Shown here in pieces: positions 48,000 through 57,802 of a stretch of DNA of 64,000 nucleotides; the stretch's first letter is position 1, and each line of letters starts with the position of its first letter. The DNA is taken from NCBI GenBank assembly GCA_900321605.1, contig ONWR01000010.1, positions 1-64,000 of the forward strand, given 5' to 3'. The position numbers and the translations under genes are program-made. This stretch comes from an uncultured Bacteroidales bacterium. GTDB taxonomy: Bacteria > Bacteroidota > Bacteroidia > Bacteroidales > Paludibacteraceae. Under the pieces are notes generated by a model. It was not told the origin of the DNA and ran no database searches. It saw only the letters and a program-made list of their open reading frames with translations.

Positions 48000-49451
48000 A
48001 TGAAAAATTGTAGTCTTTTCATCATCGGAATTGTGGCAGCCATCCTGTCCTCTTGTGGCACTAAGCCTGCTCGATATGTCACCGATGAACCTTTCCGTTC
48101 TGTGTATCATCATTCTCCGGCGGCGTTTTGGATGAATGATCCCAACGGTATGTTCTATGACGATGCCGCTCATCTTTGGCATCTCTATTATCAGCATAAC
48201 CCCTTCGGTACTACATGGGGACCGATGCACTGGGCACATGCTACGTCTTCGGATCTGATTCATTGGGAGCAGCACCCTATCGTGCTGGCACCGGATTCTA
48301 TTGGTACGATCTTCTCCGGTTCTGTTGTTATTGACCGCTACAACACCGCCGGTTTCGGGGAGAATGCAGTAGTCGCTATCTTTACGCAGTCGGAGATCTG
48401 CGGTCAGCATCAGTCCATCGCCTATAGTCTGGACGGTGGTATGACGTTCGTTAAGTATGACGGCAATCCGGTGTTGAAGGGCGATATCGCTGATTTCCGT
48501 GATCCGAAAGTGACATGGGATGAGCAAGCCGGTAAATGGATCATGACCCTTGCTTGCCAGCAGGAGATCCGTTTCTACTCCTCGGCTAACCTCAAAGAGT
48601 GGAGTTATGAGTCTTCGTTCGGTGCCGGTATCGGTGCGCACGGCGGTGTGTGGGAATGTCCGGAACTGATCCGCCTTAAATGTGAAAATGAGAAAATAGG
48701 AAAATGTGAAAATGAGAAATATGTCCTGTTGGTTTCCATCAATCCGGGCGGTCCGTTCGGTGGCAGTGCTACGCAGTATTTCGTAGGAGAATGGGATGGT
48801 CATAGGTTCACTTGCACGGATGCTCCTTACGAGACCAAATGGCTCGATTATGGCAAGGATAACTACAGCACTTTTACGTGGCATAATGCTCCTGACGGTC
48901 GTGTGGTATCGCTTGGATGGATGTCCAACTGGCAATATGCAGAAGTATTACCTACGGTAGCTTTCCGTTCGCAGAACACGATAGCTCGTGAGCTCTCCTT
49001 ATATAAAGATGACGCAGACGTGTATCGTGTATGCGTAGTTCCTTCGCCGGAGTTTATGGCGCTGAAGGGCGAGAAGACCCGCACCCTTGCTGATGCGGCT
49101 ATCGTGGAGCTAACACTTAGCGGTACGAAATCCAGCGTAGTGACTCTTTCTAATGACAAAGGCGAGAAAGTGACCATGACATTAGATGTACACCGTCGTA
49201 CGTTCTCTATGGATAGAACGGCTTCGGGTGATTGCTCTTTCTCTACCGATTTTGCGGCTCATACGACCACACCGCTCTTTGTCAAACAGGATGAATACCG
49301 CGTGATCCTTTTTATCGACCATTGTTCTATCGAAGCCTTTGACGCGAACGGTTATTGGGCGATGACCAACTTAGTCTTCCCTTCCGAACCATATAATCAT
49401 GTGGAGGTAGAAGGAGGAGAGGCGAATATCTATGCTATTCGCAATTTGTGA
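48000..49451 (+). CDS. GH32 fructanase/invertase, lipoprotein
   Basis: 483 aa from ATG 48000. Lipobox LSSC (Cys 19). GH32 catalytic residues: nucleophile Asp 47 in WMNDPNG (44-50), transition-state Asp 168 in RDP, and acid/base Glu 219 in ECPEL. The C-terminal beta-sandwich includes VILFIDHCSIEAF. Releases fructose from fructans or sucrose at the cell surface or in the periplasm. Residues about 228-240 (KCENEKIGKCENEK) are extra for the family and coded by AAAATGNG octamers. The loop lies just after the catalytic Glu. Confidence 0.92.
   Translation: MKNCSLFIIGIVAAILSSCGTKPARYVTDEPFRSVYHHSPAAFWMNDPNGMFYDDAAHLWHLYYQHNPFGTTWGPMHWAHATSSDLIHWEQHPIVLAPDSIGTIFSGSVVIDRYNTAGFGENAVVAIFTQSEICGQHQSIAYSLDGGMTFVKYDGNPVLKGDIADFRDPKVTWDEQAGKWIMTLACQQEIRFYSSANLKEWSYESSFGAGIGAHGGVWECPELIRLKCENEKIGKCENEKYVLLVSINPGGPFGGSATQYFVGEWDGHRFTCTDAPYETKWLDYGKDNYSTFTWHNAPDGRVVSLGWMSNWQYAEVLPTVAFRSQNTIARELSLYKDDADVYRVCVVPSPEFMALKGEKTRTLADAAIVELTLSGTKSSVVTLSNDKGEKVTMTLDVHRRTFSMDRTASGDCSFSTDFAAHTTTPLFVKQDEYRVILFIDHCSIEAFDANGYWAMTNLVFPSEPYNHVEVEGGEANIYAIRNL
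48677..48721. repeat. 8-bp tandem repeats AAAATGNG inside the GH32 gene
   Basis: AAATGTG, AAAATGAG, AAAATAGG, AAAATGTG, AAAATGAG in sequence. The same octamer family as 37185-37248 and 28215-28235. Confidence 0.85.
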
Positions 49452-49483
49452 TTGGAGATTTGAAATTTTGAATTGATAGTAAT

Positions 49484-50644
49484 ATGGAAAAGAAAACTTC
49501 CTTCTTGGCATTCTTGCCGGTGATGCTGACCTTCTTCACGATGGGTTTTGTGGATCTTGTAGGTGCAGCATCGAATCATGTGCAAGCCGACCTTGGCTTG
49601 ACGGAGTCACAGACCTATTTTATTCCAAGTCTGGTGTTCTTCTGGTTCTTGATCTTCTCGGTGCCTACTTCGGCTCTGATGAACCGTATTGGTCGAAAGA
49701 ACACAGTGCTCGTCTCGTTGGCTGTGACCTTGTTGTCGCTCCTCTTGCCGCTTTTCGGTAATGGTTATTACCTGATGTTGGTGGCTTTCTCGCTCCTTGG
49801 TATCGGTAACGCGATCATGCAGACCAGTTTGAACCCGCTTGTGACGAACCTCATCAGCGGTGATAAGTTGGCTGCTACCCTGACCTTTGGTCAGTTCGTC
49901 AAAGCTATAGCCTCTTTCATGGCTCCTATCATCATGACGTGGGGAGCAGTCGAAGCTATCCCTTCTTTCGGACTTGATTGGAGAATCGTCTTCGTCATCT
50001 ACGGTATCATTGGTGTCTGTGCTACCATATTCCTCTATCTGACAAAGATCGAGGAGAAACCGCTTGATGGCAAGGCATCGGGATTTGCGGACTGTTTCAA
50101 ACTCTTGGGTCATCCGTTTGTGTTGCTCTGTTTCCTTGGCATCATGTGCCATGTGGGAATCGATGTCGGAACGAACACTACTGCTCCGAAATTGCTCATG
50201 GAGCGTTTGGGCTGGACGCTGCACCAAGCGGCTTTTGCTACCTCGCTCTACTTCATTTTCCGTACGATCGGTTGTTTCAGCGGGTCGTTCATCCTGCGTT
50301 TTGTGTCCGAAAAGGTATTCTTTGCTATCAGCGCATTGATGATCGTAGCAGCGATGGTGTTGATGGGCGTCGGTCAGTCGCAGTGGATGCTCTATACGGG
50401 TATCGCGCTGGTGGGATTCGGCAACTCGAACATCTTCTCTATCGTTTTTGCTGAAGCACTGAAGGCAGAGCCTCAGAAACAGAACGAGGTGTCCGGTCTG
50501 ATGATCATGGGACTGTTCGGAGGTACTATCTTCCCGCTTTTCATGGGCTTTGCCTCGCAGGCGGTAGGTACTATCGGAGCTGTCCTCGTCATGGCTGTCG
50601 GCGCTATCTATCTGTCGTTCTATACGCTTAAAATAAAGAAATAA
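49484..50644 (+). CDS. MFS sugar transporter (FucP/glucose-fructose type)
   Basis: 386 aa with twelve membrane helices. GFVDLVGAASNHVQADLGLT in helix 1, LMNRIGRKNTVLVSLAV (MFS loop 2-3 pattern with RIGRK), and NAIMQTSLNPLVTNL are typical of the sugar:H+ symporters of the FHS family. In fructan loci of Bacteroides the equivalent gene imports fructose across the inner membrane. It lies between the GH32 gene and the fructokinase gene. Confidence 0.88.
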   Translation: MEKKTSFLAFLPVMLTFFTMGFVDLVGAASNHVQADLGLTESQTYFIPSLVFFWFLIFSVPTSALMNRIGRKNTVLVSLAVTLLSLLLPLFGNGYYLMLVAFSLLGIGNAIMQTSLNPLVTNLISGDKLAATLTFGQFVKAIASFMAPIIMTWGAVEAIPSFGLDWRIVFVIYGIIGVCATIFLYLTKIEEKPLDGKASGFADCFKLLGHPFVLLCFLGIMCHVGIDVGTNTTAPKLLMERLGWTLHQAAFATSLYFIFRTIGCFSGSFILRFVSEKVFFAISALMIVAAMVLMGVGQSQWMLYTGIALVGFGNSNIFSIVFAEALKAEPQKQNEVSGLMIMGLFGGTIFPLFMGFASQAVGTIGAVLVMAVGAIYLSFYTLKIKK

Positions 50645-50666
50645 TTCTTAAATATCAAATATTACT

Positions 50667-51566
50667 ATGAAATACGTTGTAGGTATAGGCGAGGCGTTGT
50701 TTGACTGCCTGCCTGATGGTCGCAAACTTGGCGGAGCTCCGGCTAATTTTGCTTATCATGTGTCCCAATTCGGCTTGAACGGCTGGGCTATCTCCGCTAT
50801 CGGTGATGATGAGTTAGGCGAAGAGATCGTGGAGACTTTTGAGAAAGTAGGGTTGGATCATATCCTTCCTGTAGTAGAACAACCGACCGGAACGGTTAAG
50901 GTCACGCTCGATTCCAAAGGAATCCCGCAGTACGATATCTGTTTAGGGGTAGCGTGGGATAATATCCCTCTGACGGGAGATATGTTATACGTGGCTCGTC
51001 ATGCCGAAGCTATCTGTTTCGGCTCATTGGCGCAACGTTCCGAGACCAGCCGTGAGACGATCCACGCTTTCTTGGACGAAGCACCGGAGGATGCTCTGCG
51101 CGTCTTTGACATCAATCTGCGTCAGAATTGGTTCACGGCAGAGATCATCGCTGAATCGCTGAACCGCGCTAACGTCCTCAAGATCAACGATGAGGAGCTG
51201 GATGTAGTAGCCACGATGCTGTTGGGTGTTCCGACTGTCTCGGGCAAACTCATTGCGGAGGACCCCGAGAAGACGAGGGAGGTTTGCAGGGAGCTTATTG
51301 CCAAATATAACTTGAAGATGCTCATCCTCACCTGCGGTGCTATCGGCTCGTATGTCTTTACGGATACCGATGAGAGTTATGTAGCTACGCCGAAGGTACA
51401 GGTAGCGGATACGGTAGGTGCCGGTGATTCGTTCACGGCTACGTTTGTAGCGCAGATCCTCTTGGGCAAATCGATCCGTGAGGCGCATGAGAAAGCGGTG
51501 TTGGTATCTGCTTATGTCTGCACGCAGAAAGGCGCAATGCCTGTTTTACCGGATAACTTAAAATAA
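50667..51566 (+). CDS. Fructokinase (PfkB family)
   Basis: 299 aa. VVGIGEALFDCLPDGRKLGG, GGAPANFAYHVSQFG at the sugar site, and DTVGAGDSFTATFVAQIL with the catalytic Asp and anion hole are PfkB signatures. Phosphorylates fructose at entry to glycolysis. Location directly after the transporter and before susC supports fructose as substrate. Confidence 0.9.
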   Translation: MKYVVGIGEALFDCLPDGRKLGGAPANFAYHVSQFGLNGWAISAIGDDELGEEIVETFEKVGLDHILPVVEQPTGTVKVTLDSKGIPQYDICLGVAWDNIPLTGDMLYVARHAEAICFGSLAQRSETSRETIHAFLDEAPEDALRVFDINLRQNWFTAEIIAESLNRANVLKINDEELDVVATMLLGVPTVSGKLIAEDPEKTREVCRELIAKYNLKMLILTCGAIGSYVFTDTDESYVATPKVQVADTVGAGDSFTATFVAQILLGKSIREAHEKAVLVSAYVCTQKGAMPVLPDNLK

Positions 51567-51584
51567 ACTTAAATAACAAACATC

Positions 51585-54500
51585 ATGAGAAAAACATTTT
51601 TCACTTGGCTGTTGATGGCGTTTTTTGCCCTGCCGGTCTTGGCGAACCCTGCATCGGGTGTCGTTCTTGACAAGGCTACGGGTGAGCCGATCATCGGAGC
51701 CAGTATCTTGGAAAAAGGTACCACCAACGGAACGGTTACCGATTTTGACGGTGCGTTTACGCTGGAGGTAGCCGAAGGAGCTACGCTGGAGATCAGTTAC
51801 ATGGGTTATGCTATGCAGAGTATTGCTGCCGGTGAAAACCTAAGTGTGCAGCTGGCGGAAGACAGCGAGATCCTCGATGAAGTAGTAGTCACCGGTTATA
51901 CGACCCAGCGCAAAGCGGATCTCACTGGTGCAGTGACAGCAATCAGCGCTTCTGACTTGGAGAAACAGCAGGAGAACAACCCGATGAAGGCGCTGCAAGG
52001 TAAAGTGCCGGGTATGAACATCGCTGCGGACGGTAACCCTGCCGGAGCTGCTGTCGTTCGTATCCGTGGTGTGGGTACGCTCAATGACAACGACCCGCTT
52101 TATATCATCGATGGTGTGCCTACCAAATCCGGTATGCACGAACTCAACCCCAATGATATCGAGTCTATCCAAGTTCTCAAAGATGCAGCGTCCGCTTCTA
52201 TTTACGGTTCGCGTGCTGCCAACGGTGTCATCATCATCACCACGAAGAAAGGTGCGGAGGGCAAACTCAATATCACCTTGGATGCTTCGGTCTCCTCGCA
52301 GATGTATGTGAATAAGATGAAGGTGCTCAACTCCGAGGAGTTCGGTAAGGTCATGTGGCAGGCATATGTCAATGACGGCTTGAATCCGAACAGTAACGCC
52401 CTTGGATACCACTATGATTGGGAATACGATAACCAAGGCTATCCTGTTCTCAATGGTATCACGATGAATAAGTACTTGGACGAAGCCGGTACTACTCCGG
52501 CGGCTAATACCGATTGGTATAAAGAGACTACTCGTCCGGGTTGGATTCAGAACTATAACGTCTCCGTTTCACACGGTGGTAAGAAAGGTAGCAGTTTCTT
52601 CTCCCTCGGTTACTACCGCAATGACGGTATCATCAAATATACCAATTTCGATCGTTTCTCTGCTCGTGCGAACAGCGACTATAAACTCTTCAATGACAAA
52701 GTGACTATCGGTGAGAACTTCACCCTCAGCCGCACTTCTGAAACGGCTGCTCCGGGTAATTTCTTGGAGAATGTGTTGCAGTTCAACCCCTCTCTGCCGG
52801 TATATACCAAGGATGGCGATTTCGCCGGTCCTGTAGGCGGTTATCCGGATCGTGAGAACCCGCTTGCTCGTCTCAAACGCAACAAAGACAACCACTACGT
52901 CTATTGGCGTATCTTCGGTAACGCATTTATTGACATCAACCCTATCAAGGGTCTGCATATCCGTACCACAGCGGGTATTGACTATGCGCAGAAACGTCAG
53001 CGTATCTTCACGTATCCTATTACCGAAGGAACGATGGCGAATGACAAGAATGCCGTGGAAGCCAAACAGGAGCATTGGACAAAATGGATGTGGAACGCCA
53101 TCATTACCTATAACTTGGAGAAAGGCAAACATCGTGCTGACTTCCTCGTCGGTACGGAGTTGAACAAATCCATTGACGAGTCCTTCTCCGGTTATAAAGA
53201 AGGCTTTATTGTTCTGGATCCGAATTATATGTGGCCGGATGCAGGTTCCGGTCAGGCACAGGCCTATGGTTCCGGTGGCAGTTATTCGCTTCTCTCTTTC
53301 TTTGCCAAAGCGAACTATACCTATGACAACCGCTATCTGCTCTCGGTAACGGCTCGTTGTGACGGTTCCAGCCGTTTTGGTAAGAACAACCGCTTCGCTT
53401 TCTTCCCCTCAGTCTCGGCAGGATGGCGTATCAGTCAAGAGAAGTTCATGAGCGGTGCTTCGACATGGATGGACGACCTCAAACTGCGTGTTTCGTGGGG
53501 TCAGACCGGTAACCAAGATATATCTCCTATCGCGCGTTATACCATTTATATTGCCAACTATGGTGTGAACGAGAACGGCGGTCAGTCTTATGGTACCTCC
53601 TATGATATTGAGGGTACCAACGGTGGTCACACGCTCCAATCCGGTTTCAAACGCGACCAGATCGGTAACGATGATATCAAATGGGAGACCACCACGCAGA
53701 CCAACGTAGGTCTTGATTTCTCGTTCTTCAAACAGACCTTCTACGGCTCGTTCGATTGGTATTACAAACAGACGAAGGACATCCTCGTGCTCATGAACGG
53801 TATCGCTGCTATGGGTGAGGGTTCGTCCCAATGGGTGAATGCCGGAGCTGTGAAGAACATGGGTGTGGAGCTCAGTCTCGGTTATCGTAACCAGACCAAA
53901 GGGGGCTTCAAATACGATATCTCTGCCAATATCTCGCATTATGACAACAAAGTCACCAAACTGCCGGAGACGATCGCTGCCAAAGGTACGTTCGGCGGTA
54001 ACGGTGTGAAGTCGGTAGTCGGACATGCGATCGGTTCGCAAGTGGGATATATCGCAGATGGTATCTTCAAATCGCAAGAGGAGATCGATAACCATGCTTA
54101 TCAGGAAGGTGCAGGTCTCGGACGTATCCGCTACAAAGACCTGAACGGCGACGGTGTGATCAACGAGTCTGACCAAGATTGGATCTACTCGCCGGTACCT
54201 GCCGTTTCGTTCGGTGCCAATTTCTATTTCGAGTACAAAGGTTTTGACCTCACCCTTTTCTTCCAAGGCGTAGGCAAGGTGGATGTCATCACTGATCTCA
54301 AGCGTGAGACGGATATCTGGGCTGGTCTGAACATCGGTTTCCTCAACAAGGGTACACGTCTTCTTGACGCTTGGAGTCCGACCAATACGGATAGTAATAT
54401 CCCGGCTCTCTCCCTCTCGGATAACAACAATGAGAAACGTGTCTCTTCCTATTGGGTAGAAGACGGTTCGTTCCTCAAACTGCGTAATATCCAGTTAGGT

Positions 54501-54680
54501 TACAACCTCCCTAAATCAGCTACGGAGAAGATGAAGATGCAAAGCTGGCGTTGGTACATCTCTGCCCAGAACGTCTTCACGATCCATAGCAAGTCCTTCA
54601 CCGGTGTGGATCCCGAGAACCCTAATTTCGCATATCCTATTCCGCTGTCGGTAACCCTCGGAACGAAAGTGACCTTCTAA
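51585..54680 (+). CDS. SusC-like TonB-dependent fructan transporter
   Basis: 1031 aa. Signal FFTWLLMAFFALPVLA. A carboxypeptidase-like domain (ASGVVLDKATGEPIIGASIL, TNGTVTDFDGAFTLEV) and a TonB-box region (LDEVVVTGYTTQRKADLTGA) precede the plug. NDPLYIIDGVPTKSG is the SusC/RagA signature, and IQVLKDAASASIYGSRAANG follows. The barrel ends in TLGTKVTF, a terminal Phe. Imports oligosaccharides with SusD. Its ATG follows the fructokinase stop by 18 bp. Confidence 0.95.
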   Translation: MRKTFFTWLLMAFFALPVLANPASGVVLDKATGEPIIGASILEKGTTNGTVTDFDGAFTLEVAEGATLEISYMGYAMQSIAAGENLSVQLAEDSEILDEVVVTGYTTQRKADLTGAVTAISASDLEKQQENNPMKALQGKVPGMNIAADGNPAGAAVVRIRGVGTLNDNDPLYIIDGVPTKSGMHELNPNDIESIQVLKDAASASIYGSRAANGVIIITTKKGAEGKLNITLDASVSSQMYVNKMKVLNSEEFGKVMWQAYVNDGLNPNSNALGYHYDWEYDNQGYPVLNGITMNKYLDEAGTTPAANTDWYKETTRPGWIQNYNVSVSHGGKKGSSFFSLGYYRNDGIIKYTNFDRFSARANSDYKLFNDKVTIGENFTLSRTSETAAPGNFLENVLQFNPSLPVYTKDGDFAGPVGGYPDRENPLARLKRNKDNHYVYWRIFGNAFIDINPIKGLHIRTTAGIDYAQKRQRIFTYPITEGTMANDKNAVEAKQEHWTKWMWNAIITYNLEKGKHRADFLVGTELNKSIDESFSGYKEGFIVLDPNYMWPDAGSGQAQAYGSGGSYSLLSFFAKANYTYDNRYLLSVTARCDGSSRFGKNNRFAFFPSVSAGWRISQEKFMSGASTWMDDLKLRVSWGQTGNQDISPIARYTIYIANYGVNENGGQSYGTSYDIEGTNGGHTLQSGFKRDQIGNDDIKWETTTQTNVGLDFSFFKQTFYGSFDWYYKQTKDILVLMNGIAAMGEGSSQWVNAGAVKNMGVELSLGYRNQTKGGFKYDISANISHYDNKVTKLPETIAAKGTFGGNGVKSVVGHAIGSQVGYIADGIFKSQEEIDNHAYQEGAGLGRIRYKDLNGDGVINESDQDWIYSPVPAVSFGANFYFEYKGFDLTLFFQGVGKVDVITDLKRETDIWAGLNIGFLNKGTRLLDAWSPTNTDSNIPALSLSDNNNEKRVSSYWVEDGSFLKLRNIQLGYNLPKSATEKMKMQSWRWYISAQNVFTIHSKSFTGVDPENPNFAYPIPLSVTLGTKVTF

Positions 54681-54721
54681 TGGAAGATTTGAAAATTTGA
54701 AGATTAGAAAATTTGAAAATT
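54681..54721. repeat. Repeats GAAAATTT/GAAGATT between susC and susD
   Basis: TGGAAGATT, TGAAAATT, TGAAGATT, AGAAAATT, TGAAAATT: units of 8-9 bp filling the spacer to the ATG at 54722. Confidence 0.75.
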
Positions 54722-56428
54722 ATGAAAACTATTATAAACAAGCTTTTAGCTTTTAGCGTAGTGCTCTGTTTGGCAGGCTGTTCGTTCTTGAACGATAATG
54801 TGCCGCAGGCAACCCTGAGCGAGGAGGAAGTACGCGACCCGAAGCAGATAGATAATATGGTCATCTCAGCCTATGCTATCTTCATCTCCGCAGAGGATAT
54901 CAACTCATCTTTCTCCATGTGGAACTTCGATGTCCGCTCCGATGATGCCTACAAAGGCGGAAACGGTGAATCGGATGGTGATGTCTTCCATCAGTTGGAG
55001 ATCTCCAGAGGTATCCTTACCACCAACTGGAATATCAATGATATGTGGAGCCGTCTCTATAACTGTCTGAGCCGTGTAAATGCAGCTATCGATGTGCTGC
55101 TGGAGATGGATGACAGCTATAAACTCAAACAGCAGCGTTTGGGTGAGATGTATTTCCTGCGTGCTTACGGGCATTTCCTCTTGAAACGCCTCTATAAGAA
55201 TATCCCCTTCGTAGTGACGCCGAATATGTCTCCGGACGAGTATAACACCATCTCCAACACCGCTTATACCAACAACGAAGGGTGGGGTGTCATTATCACG
55301 GATCTGGAGAACGCCTATAAGGTGCTGCCCGCTACTCAGGAAGACAAAGGCCGTCCTACCAAAGCCGCCGCTGCGGCGCTCATGGCAAAGACCTATCTCT
55401 ACAAGGCGTATCGTCAGGACAACCCTGCTTCCCATAAAGTGACGGAGATCAACGCGGACGATCTGCAAAAAGTGATCTTCTATACCGATCCTGCTATTTA
55501 TGGCGGATATGGTTTGGATCCGGATTTCCATAATAACTTCCGTCCCGAACCTCAGTACGAGAACGGTGTGGAGAGTATCTGGGCAATGCAGTACTCCATG
55601 AATGACGGTACGAAGAACGGTAACTGCAACTGGGCGTATGGTCTGATTGTACCGAATATCCCGGGTGTGACCGATGGTGGTTGCGATTTCTATAAACCGA
55701 GCCAGAACCTCGTCAATGCTTTCCATACCGATGATGCCGGTCTGCCCTTGGAGAACTTCAACCAGAAGGATTTCAATGCCGCTACGGATAACGCAGACCC
55801 CCGTCTGTGGCTCACCGTGGGTATTCCCGGATTTCCGTATATGTTCAACCCCAACTATATAATGGCGAAGACCATGACTTGGAGCCGTTCCAACGGAAAG
55901 TACGGATACTATGTATCGCTCAAGCATAATGTGGATCCCGATAGCGAGTATCTCATCAAAGGTGCTTGGTGGGGATCCCCGATGAACCGTATCGTGCTCC
56001 GTTATGCCGATGTGCTCCTCATGCGTGCGGAAGCATTGGCGCAATTAGGACGAGACGGTGAGGCTATCGAACTCGTGAACCAGATTCGTAGACGCGCTGC
56101 GCAGAGTGTCAATGCTATCTCCGGATATGATGTCAAATACGGTGCGAAGATCCTTGTCAGACCTTATACCGACGCTTCGGATGCGCTCAATCGCGTGAAG
56201 ATGGAACGCCGTCTCGAACTCGCAATGGAATCTGAGCGATTCTTTGACCTCGTGCGGTGGGGTGAAGCAGAAACTACGATCAATAAGTACTACGCCGAGG
56301 AAGCGGACAACTGCGATATCTACACCGTTGCCCACTTCACCGCCGATAAAAACGAGTATCTGCCTATCCCGTATGAGCAGATAGCTGCTTCCAACGGACA
56401 TTATACACAAAACATAGGAGGATGGTAA
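54722..56428 (+). CDS. SusD-like surface glycan-binding lipoprotein
   Basis: 568 aa from ATG 54722 (a TTG three codons earlier lies inside the repeat). Lipobox AGC in SVVLCLAGCSFLNDN. TPR-like SusD core: MWSRLYNCLSRVNAAIDVLL, EMYFLRAYGHFLLKRLYKNI, AAALMAKTYLYKAY, RYADVLLMRAEALAQLGRDG, and RRLELAMESERFFDLVRWGE. It forms the lid over SusC. The sequence is complete and ends 1 bp before the next gene. Confidence 0.95.
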   Translation: MKTIINKLLAFSVVLCLAGCSFLNDNVPQATLSEEEVRDPKQIDNMVISAYAIFISAEDINSSFSMWNFDVRSDDAYKGGNGESDGDVFHQLEISRGILTTNWNINDMWSRLYNCLSRVNAAIDVLLEMDDSYKLKQQRLGEMYFLRAYGHFLLKRLYKNIPFVVTPNMSPDEYNTISNTAYTNNEGWGVIITDLENAYKVLPATQEDKGRPTKAAAAALMAKTYLYKAYRQDNPASHKVTEINADDLQKVIFYTDPAIYGGYGLDPDFHNNFRPEPQYENGVESIWAMQYSMNDGTKNGNCNWAYGLIVPNIPGVTDGGCDFYKPSQNLVNAFHTDDAGLPLENFNQKDFNAATDNADPRLWLTVGIPGFPYMFNPNYIMAKTMTWSRSNGKYGYYVSLKHNVDPDSEYLIKGAWWGSPMNRIVLRYADVLLMRAEALAQLGRDGEAIELVNQIRRRAAQSVNAISGYDVKYGAKILVRPYTDASDALNRVKMERRLELAMESERFFDLVRWGEAETTINKYYAEEADNCDIYTVAHFTADKNEYLPIPYEQIAASNGHYTQNIGGW

Positions 56429-56429
56429 T

Positions 56430-57797
56430 ATGAAACGAATCATGGTATATATCTTTGCGCTTTGCTCATTGATACTGGCAAGTTGCAAAAAAGACAACTC
56501 GTTCAATCTGGACGGTGATTGTAATATCTTGTCCCTCACATTGGATGAGAAATATCCGGCTGTTATTGACCAAGTCAACAGGACAGCGGTAGTACAACTC
56601 CCGGAGATATATGATAAATCGAATATGCGACTCACGCAGCTCACCCTTTCCGAAGGAGCTACCTCTTCTGTGCCGGTAGGAGCACATCTGAATTTGTTCA
56701 CTCCGGCGATGATCCGCGTCACTAATGGTAGTGTGTATCGCGAGTTTTCTGTCTCCGTCAAACATGACGAGGCACGGATCCTCTCTTTTATGCTGAATGG
56801 TAAATATATCGGTATCATCAACGAGGCGAACCATACCATCAACGTCCAAGTGCCGGAAGGAGTAGATGTCAAGCAACTCGTTCCCTCGATCACCATGACC
56901 GAAGGGGCTACTGTGACTCCCGCAGTCGGCGTTGCCTGTGATTTTACCGAACCGGTGGACTTCACGGTAACTTGCCGCACCGCTTCCTATACCTATAAAG
57001 TAACAGTGAAGGAGATGGTGCCGCCCCATGTTATCTATCTGGGTTTGGCAGCAACCATGCAACAACTCAACATGGAGGAGCAGACCGCTTGTACGTGGAT
57101 GCTGAATAATGTGGAGAAATCGGCATATGTATCCTTTGCGGACTTTGCTGCCGGAAATGTGGATATAAGTGATTGTAAGGTTATCTGGTGGCATTTCCAT
57201 AAGGATGGTGGTATCGATAGTAAAAGTAAGTTTGAGACCAACGCTGCGGATGCAATGCCTGCTGTAGATAAACTCAAAGCCTTCTATAACAACGGTGGAT
57301 CATTCCTCCTTACCCGCTATGCTACCTATCTGCCTGCTTATCTCGGAGAAGCCGACTGCGTACCTAATAACTGTTGGGGACAGAACGAAGACAACGCCGA
57401 GACCATCAATAACCCGTGGGAGTTCAGCATTGCCGGTCATACCGATCATGCGATCTGGCAGAACCTACTCATGAACCCCGAGAACCTCAATTCGGTCTAT
57501 ACCTGCGATAAAGGCTACCGTATCACCAACTCCACCGCTCAATACCATATCGGTGCCGATTGGGGTGGATATGCAACCAAAGCGGAGTTCTGCTCCAAGA
57601 CCGGTGCGGTCGATATAGCCGGAGGTAACGATGCCGTGGTGGCTTGGGAGTATCCGTCTAACGGCACTCACGGACGTATCATCTGTATCGGTTCCGGATG
57701 CTATGATTGGTACACCGTTGCCGAAGGCGTCACCGAATACTACCACGTTAACGTGGCTAAAATAACTGACAATGCTATTAACTATCTATCGAAATAA
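56430..57797 (+). CDS. DUF4960 surface lipoprotein (fructan-binding, SusE-position)
   Basis: 455 aa. Lipobox LASC. Two Ig-like units of DUF5018 type (about 25-105 and 108-192: ILSLTLDEKYPAVIDQVN and ILSFMLNGKYIGIINEAN) are followed by a DUF4960 domain (CKVIWWHFHKDGGIDSK, LKAFYNNGGSFLLTRYATYL, GRIICIGSGCYDWY). The protein at this place in the Bacteroides thetaiotaomicron levan locus (BT1761) has this architecture and binds levan at the cell surface. Function here is by that analogy. Confidence 0.85.
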   Translation: MKRIMVYIFALCSLILASCKKDNSFNLDGDCNILSLTLDEKYPAVIDQVNRTAVVQLPEIYDKSNMRLTQLTLSEGATSSVPVGAHLNLFTPAMIRVTNGSVYREFSVSVKHDEARILSFMLNGKYIGIINEANHTINVQVPEGVDVKQLVPSITMTEGATVTPAVGVACDFTEPVDFTVTCRTASYTYKVTVKEMVPPHVIYLGLAATMQQLNMEEQTACTWMLNNVEKSAYVSFADFAAGNVDISDCKVIWWHFHKDGGIDSKSKFETNAADAMPAVDKLKAFYNNGGSFLLTRYATYLPAYLGEADCVPNNCWGQNEDNAETINNPWEFSIAGHTDHAIWQNLLMNPENLNSVYTCDKGYRITNSTAQYHIGADWGGYATKAEFCSKTGAVDIAGGNDAVVAWEYPSNGTHGRIICIGSGCYDWYTVAEGVTEYYHVNVAKITDNAINYLSK

Positions 57798-57802
57798 GAG
57801 TT

